Translations under genes and position numbers: made by a program
Source: JACCTU01 sp963798985
GTDB taxonomy: Bacteria; Actinomycetota; Thermoleophilia; Gaiellales; Gaiellaceae
DNA: 64,000 nucleotides
Assembly: GCA_963798985.1 (NCBI GenBank)
Contig: CAWCVL010000005.1
Location: forward strand, 1 to 64,000
Direction: 5' to 3'
Shown: positions 59,940 through 64,000 of the stretch, piece after piece
How positions within the stretch are numbered: position 1 is the stretch's first letter
Layout of the letters: each line of letters starts with the position of its first letter
The notes under the pieces: generated by a model
Database searches by the model: none
What the model was told of the DNA's origin: nothing
Seen by the model: only the letters and a program-made list of their open reading frames with translations

Positions 59940-61837
59940 TCACAACTCTGCCAAGACAGCACGTGCGCCCGCTGCGCGCACGGCGGCCGAAAGCGTGGCG
60001 ATGTCGTAGGCGCCGTAGTGCCTTCGGCCGTTGATGAAGAAGGTGGGCGTGCCGGAGACGCCGCTGAGGTCGGCACTGTCGACATCCTCGGCCACGCGAC
60101 CGAGGCCAGAGTGCTCGCGTAGCGCCTCGGTGAAGCGTTCGCCGTCGAGGCCGAGCTGCTCGGCGTAGGCAACGAGGTCGCTAGGAGTCGAGAGCGTCCT
60201 GGTGGGCGAGCAGTAGGTCGTGCAGCTCCCAGAAAGCGCCCTGGGCGGCGGCCGCCTCGGCTGCTTCGGCGGCGAGTTGCGCGCGCGGATGGACGTCGGT
60301 CAGCGGGAGGTGCCGCCAGACGTAACGGACGTCGGCGAACTCGCGGAGGAGCTCGCGAACGAAGGGCTCGGCCCGGCCGCAGTACGGACATTCGAAGTCG
60401 CCGTACTCGACGACGGTGACGGGTGCCTCGATCGGACCGCGGATGTGGTCGCGCTCCGGATCGACGTCGATGTAGAGATCCACCAGCGGCTCGGCCGTGC
60501 CGAGGAGTGCGTGGATGCGCAGACGCCGCGGCAGCAGCGCAGTGGCGCGGAACAGCAGCCAGGTGACGAGCGCTGCGCAAAGCGCCGCGCTGAGAATGCC
60601 GAGCTTCGCCTCCTCGAGCTGAAGCCCGTCGAAAGCGATCGTCGCGACCAGCAGAGCGACCGTGAAGCCGATGCCGGCGATCGTGCCGCCGCCCGCGACC
60701 GCTACCCAGCCCACCGGCGGTCGCAGCCGGCCGCGACTCAGTCGCGAGACCAGCCACGACACCCCGAGGATGCCCACCGGCTTTCCGACGACGTAGCCGA
60801 ACAGGATCCCGAGCGTGATCGGCGAGGTAAATGCTTGCGACGAGGAAGTCACCGTCGATGGCGATGCCGGCGTTCGCGAGCGCGAACAGCGGCACGATCA
60901 CGTAGCTCGTCAACGGGTGGTAGAGCTGCTGCAGACGCTCGTTCGGCGAGACTGCCGCCCTGAGCCCCACGCCGGCGGAACGGGCGAGCTCGGGCGTGGG
61001 CTGCTCACGGAACGCGCGGAACTGCTCGCTGGCGCGCTCGAGATCCGATCGTCCAGCCGGGTAGGCGTAGGTCAGTAGTCCGAACGCAAGCCCGACCACG
61101 ACCGGCTCAACGCCCGACTCGAGCAGCGCCACCCAGATTGCCGCGCCGAGCGCCGCGTAGATCAACCCGATTCGCACCCTGAGCGCCCGGACGACGAGCA
61201 CGGCGGCGAACAGGCCGAACGCGACGACCAGAGCCGAGACGGTGACGTCCTCCGTGTAAACGGTTGCGATGACGACGAGCGCGACGATGTCGTCGACGAC
61301 GACGACGGTGAGCATGAACGCCCGCAGGCGGTCCGGAAAGCGCGGCCCGACGAGCGCGAGCAACCCGAGCGCGAACGCGGTGTCGGTCGACATCGCGATC
61401 CCCCAGCCGGACGCGGACGAGTGGCCTGAGTTGAAGGCCAGGTAGATCGCGACCGCGACCGCCATGCCACCGATCCCGGCGAGCAGCGGCAACGCAAAGC
61501 GGCGCCGCTCCCGGAGCTCGCCGAGGTCGAGCTCCCGCCGCGCCTCGAGCCCGACCACGAAGAAGAAGAACGTCATCAGGCCGCTGTTCACCCACTCGCG
61601 CAGATCGAGACCCAACCCCGCCCCGCCGACGTCGATCGAGATCGTCGTCTCCCACAGCGACTCGTAGGAGGACTCGGCGACGTTCACCCAGACGAGCGCG
61701 ACAACGGCAGCGGCGAGCAGGACCGCCGCGCCGCCGGTCTCGGTGCGCAAGAACGAGCGCAGCGGCGTCTCCAGACTCCGCGCCCACGCGGTCTTTCCGG
61801 AGAACGCCGCGGACTCGGTGGTCTGATCGCGATTCAT
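59940..61837 (-). CDS. nhaA: NhaA Na+/H+ antiporter fused to a DsbA-like thioredoxin domain (two frameshifts)
   Basis: A fusion of about 630 residues. The NhaA part has about twelve helices, with the ion-binding aspartates in VVVVDDIVALVV and STDTAFALGL; NSGLMTFFFFVVGLEARREL is the early signature. Near 60845 the frame shifts and continues TSPITLGILFGYVVGKPVG; after the last helix comes a thioredoxin-fold domain with EYGDFECPYCGRAEPFV (CPYC active site) and, past a second shift near 60180, SGVSGTPTFFINGRRHYGA with the cis-proline loop. This fusion is known in actinobacteria. The antiporter pumps sodium out against protons; the role of the redox domain is not known. Confidence 0.88.
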
Positions 61838-61877
61838 CGACCGCAGATAATCACGGCTGCGTATCGTGGTGGCACGT

Positions 61878-62906
61878 ATGGATGTTTGGCCGGCCGCAGA
61901 CCGCTACGAGCGGATGACCTACAACCGTTGCGGCCGCAGCGGCCTTCAGCTGCCGGCCGTGTCGCTCGGCCTCTGGAACAACTTCGGCCACGACCGTCCC
62001 TTCGACACGATCCGCTCGATCGTGCGGCGGGCGTTCGACCTCGGGATCACGCACTTCGACCTCGCCAACAACTACGGCCCGCCGTACGGCTCGGCCGAAG
62101 AGAACTTCGGACGGCTGCTCCGCGACGACCTCGCGCCGTACCGCGACGAGCTCGTCGTCTCGTCGAAGGCGGGCTACGACATGTGGCCGGGGCCGTACGG
62201 CGAATGGGGCTCGCGCAAGTACCTGCACGCGAGCCTCGACCAGAGCCTGCAGCGGCTCGGCCTCGAGTACGTCGACATCTTCTACTCCCACCGGTTCGAC
62301 CCAGACACACCGCTCGAGGAGACGATGGGTGCGCTCGACGCCGCCGTGCGCCAGGGCAAGGCGCTCTACGTCGGCATCTCTTCGTACTCCGCGGAGAAGA
62401 CCCGCGAGGCGGCTGGGATCCTGCGCGACCTCGGCACGCCGCTATTGATCCACCAGCCCTCGTACTCGATGCTGAACCGCTGGATCGAGCACGATCTGCT
62501 CGACACGTTGGGCGAGCTCGGCGTCGGCTGCATCGGCTTCTCGCCGCTCGCCCAGGGGATGCTGACCGACAGGTACCTGGAAGGCATCCCAGAGGGTTCG
62601 CGCGCGAGCCGCGCGAGCTCGCTGTCACCCGACCTCCTCACGGAAGAGACGCTCGCCAAGATCCGCGCGCTAAACGAGCTCGCCGCGAGCCGCGGCCAGA
62701 CGCTCGCCCAGATGGCCCTTGCGTGGACGCTGCGCGATCCGCGCATGACCTCGACCCTCGTCGGAGCGAGCAGCGTTGCCCAGCTCGAGGCGAACGTCGT
62801 AGCGCTCGACAGTCCCGACTTCACCGACGAAGAGCTGGCCGCGATCGACCGCTACGCCACGGAGAGCGCGATTAACCTCTGGGCCGAGTCGAGCAGCGCC
62901 GACTAA
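61878..62906 (+). CDS. Aldo/keto reductase, YghZ type
   Basis: A 342-residue NADPH-dependent reductase with TIM-barrel fold. The catalytic set is visible: Asp and Tyr in HFDLANNYGPPYG, Lys in VVSSKAGYDM, His in FYSHRFDPDTP. The MWPGPYGEWGSRKYL stretch is typical of YghZ (GpR), which reduces L-glyceraldehyde 3-phosphate and methylglyoxal. The ATG at 61878 fits the family better than the GTG four codons upstream. It is convergent with the FAD oxidoreductase (four-base overlap). Confidence 0.9.
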   Translation: MDVWPAADRYERMTYNRCGRSGLQLPAVSLGLWNNFGHDRPFDTIRSIVRRAFDLGITHFDLANNYGPPYGSAEENFGRLLRDDLAPYRDELVVSSKAGYDMWPGPYGEWGSRKYLHASLDQSLQRLGLEYVDIFYSHRFDPDTPLEETMGALDAAVRQGKALYVGISSYSAEKTREAAGILRDLGTPLLIHQPSYSMLNRWIEHDLLDTLGELGVGCIGFSPLAQGMLTDRYLEGIPEGSRASRASSLSPDLLTEETLAKIRALNELAASRGQTLAQMALAWTLRDPRMTSTLVGASSVAQLEANVVALDSPDFTDEELAAIDRYATESAINLWAESSSAD

Positions 62907-64000
62907 CTCGGCGCGATGTTCTGGTTGATCCGGAAGAAGTTGTCCGGGTCGTACTTCTGCTTCAGCGCGCGAAGCCGTTCGTACTTCGCAGGCCCGTAGG
63001 CCTGGCGAACTCGCTCGGCGCCCTCGTCGCCCAGGAAGTTCACGTACACGCCTTCGTGCCAGGGCTCGAGGGCCGACCAGAAGCTCCGCACCCACTCACG
63101 CTCATGGTCGAAGCCCTCGCTCGTCGCGGTGGACGCGCCGATGTTGTAGGTGAAGGCGGCCTTGCGGCCGTTGAACGCCGTCTCGTCGTCGCCCACGCGG
63201 CTCACCGCTCCGCCCATCTGCCAGATCGGGAACGACGTCAGCGGCGACTCGATCTGCAGCGACCGTTCGAGCGTGATGTCGATGATCTCGTCGGTCAGCT
63301 CCGCGACGTCGCAGCTCTTGAAGTAGTACCAACGCCCCGGCACGAAGCTCGGGTCGAACATCGCCTGGTGCGCCAGGTAGGGCTTCACCATGCAGACGTC
63401 CGCGACCGGCGGGCCGAACTCGCGAAGCGGCCGGATGAACGCCTCGCCCTCGTCCATGTCTCCGACCCAACAAGGGACGACCATCACGACCAGCTTGCCG
63501 TGCAGCTCCTCCGGGACGAACGGCAGCGGCGGCGCTTTGCGGTGGAGAACGATCGTCATCAACTCGTCCGGCGCGTCCGCGACCCACTCGCGATAGAAGC
63601 GGAGCACCTCACCGGACTGCTCCATCGGCCAGAAGATCGGCCCGGCCAGCACCTGCGTCCCGAGCGGCACGCAGCGGAACTCGAACTCCGTGACGATCCC
63701 GAAGTTTCCGCCGCCTCCGCACAGGCCCCAGAAGAGGTCCGCGTTCTCGTCCGCGCTCGCCTTGACGAACTCGCCGTCGGCCGTGACGAGATCCATCGAT
63801 ACGAGCTGGTCGACCGAGAGCCCGTGCTTGCGCATGATCCAGCCGATTCCACCGCCGAGCGTGAGCCCGGCGACACCGGTGTGCGTGACGATGCCGGACG
63901 GCACTGCGAGCCCGAACGCCTGCGTCTCCCGGTCGAGCTCGCCGAGCAGGACTCCGGCCTGCACGCGCGCCGTGCGCTTCTCGGGATCGACGCGGACGCC
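62903..64000 (-). CDS. FAD-binding oxidoreductase, berberine bridge enzyme family (start beyond window)
   Basis: The frame runs off the window end, so the N-terminus with the flavin-linking His is missing. Visible are VRVDPEKRTARVQAGVLLGE, HTGVAGLTLGGGIGWIMRK, LCGGGGNFGIVTEFEF and the BBE ending FFRINQNIAPS. It is alignable along its whole length with the enzyme at 30382-31791, with similar length expected (about 460). The two are paralogues; the substrate is unknown. Confidence 0.9.
   Translation of the reverse strand, partial: GVRVDPEKRTARVQAGVLLGELDRETQAFGLAVPSGIVTHTGVAGLTLGGGIGWIMRKHGLSVDQLVSMDLVTADGEFVKASADENADLFWGLCGGGGNFGIVTEFEFRCVPLGTQVLAGPIFWPMEQSGEVLRFYREWVADAPDELMTIVLHRKAPPLPFVPEELHGKLVVMVVPCWVGDMDEGEAFIRPLREFGPPVADVCMVKPYLAHQAMFDPSFVPGRWYYFKSCDVAELTDEIIDITLERSLQIESPLTSFPIWQMGGAVSRVGDDETAFNGRKAAFTYNIGASTATSEGFDHEREWVRSFWSALEPWHEGVYVNFLGDEGAERVRQAYGPAKYERLRALKQKYDPDNFFRINQNIAPS

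Overview
This is a high-GC chromosomal segment from an actinobacterium. Gene content (a cyclase/AAA/TPR regulator family, BTAD regulators with USP-like tails, berberine-bridge FAD enzymes, a DUF308/DUF1003 cluster, a SAM-I riboswitch before a fused homocysteine methyltransferase/MTHFR) fits the class Thermoleophilia best, but that placement is inference. Several genes are broken by one-base shifts, often at short C, G or A runs, while many long genes (valS, the 1513-codon kinase, the triple-GAF kinase, HerA) are intact. The shifts cluster at 0-7 kb, 46-49 kb and 56-61 kb and look more like draft or metagenome indel errors than decay, although some remnants (10.7 kb, 39.3 kb, 48.1 kb) are genuine deletions or truncations.

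Layout. 0-7 kb: a frameshifted SARP-type regulator, then small membrane proteins (DUF1003, HdeD, AI-2E exporter) and a lipoprotein. 7-11 kb: valS, a zinc peptidase and a cyclase regulator reduced to its two ends. 15.4 to 11.0 kb: a tight minus-strand run of M55 peptidase, MOSC protein, class-V aminotransferase, ECF sigma factor, 85-residue protein, cyclodeaminase and a small basic protein. 15.4-19.7 kb: an SDR, the SAM riboswitch with metH/metF fusion, and a MarP-like protease.

19.75-30.27 kb is the most interesting part. A tRNA-Asp(GUC) gene is followed 10.4 kb later by an exact 25-bp copy of its 3' end, the signature of an integrated element, though no integrase is present. Inside are four exported or membrane proteins (one a vanadium-haloperoxidase relative), a SARP regulator with a USP-like tail, and a very large Ser/Thr kinase-nSTAND-WD40 protein. 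Five 18-bp sites (GTTTCAG, four bases, GTTTCAG, the 11-bp heptamer spacing typical of SARP operators) sit upstream of the kinase and the exported-protein transcription units; one also serves the SARP promoter. The best candidate for an undescribed system is this kinase-SARP regulon of secreted proteins.

30-38.5 kb: a berberine-bridge enzyme divergent from an HxlR regulator over twin operators, an ECF42-like sigma factor, and a triple-GAF histidine kinase with two response regulators. 38.6-41.7 kb: an alpha/beta-hydrolase cluster rearranged by a 213-bp direct repeat that made a DoxX-hydrolase chimera. 42-48 kb: a HEAT protein, a helix-hairpin-helix metzincin and a frameshifted hydrolase ending in six 48-residue repeats. 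48-55 kb: a truncated oxidoreductase, acetyltransferase, cysteine-synthase-like enzyme, Vps62-like membrane protein, META lipoprotein, BrkB and ClC proteins. 55-64 kb: HerA ATPase coupled to a formylglycine-generating enzyme/HAD/arylsulfatase cluster (heavily frameshifted), an NhaA-DsbA fusion, an aldo/keto reductase, and an edge-truncated second berberine-bridge enzyme.
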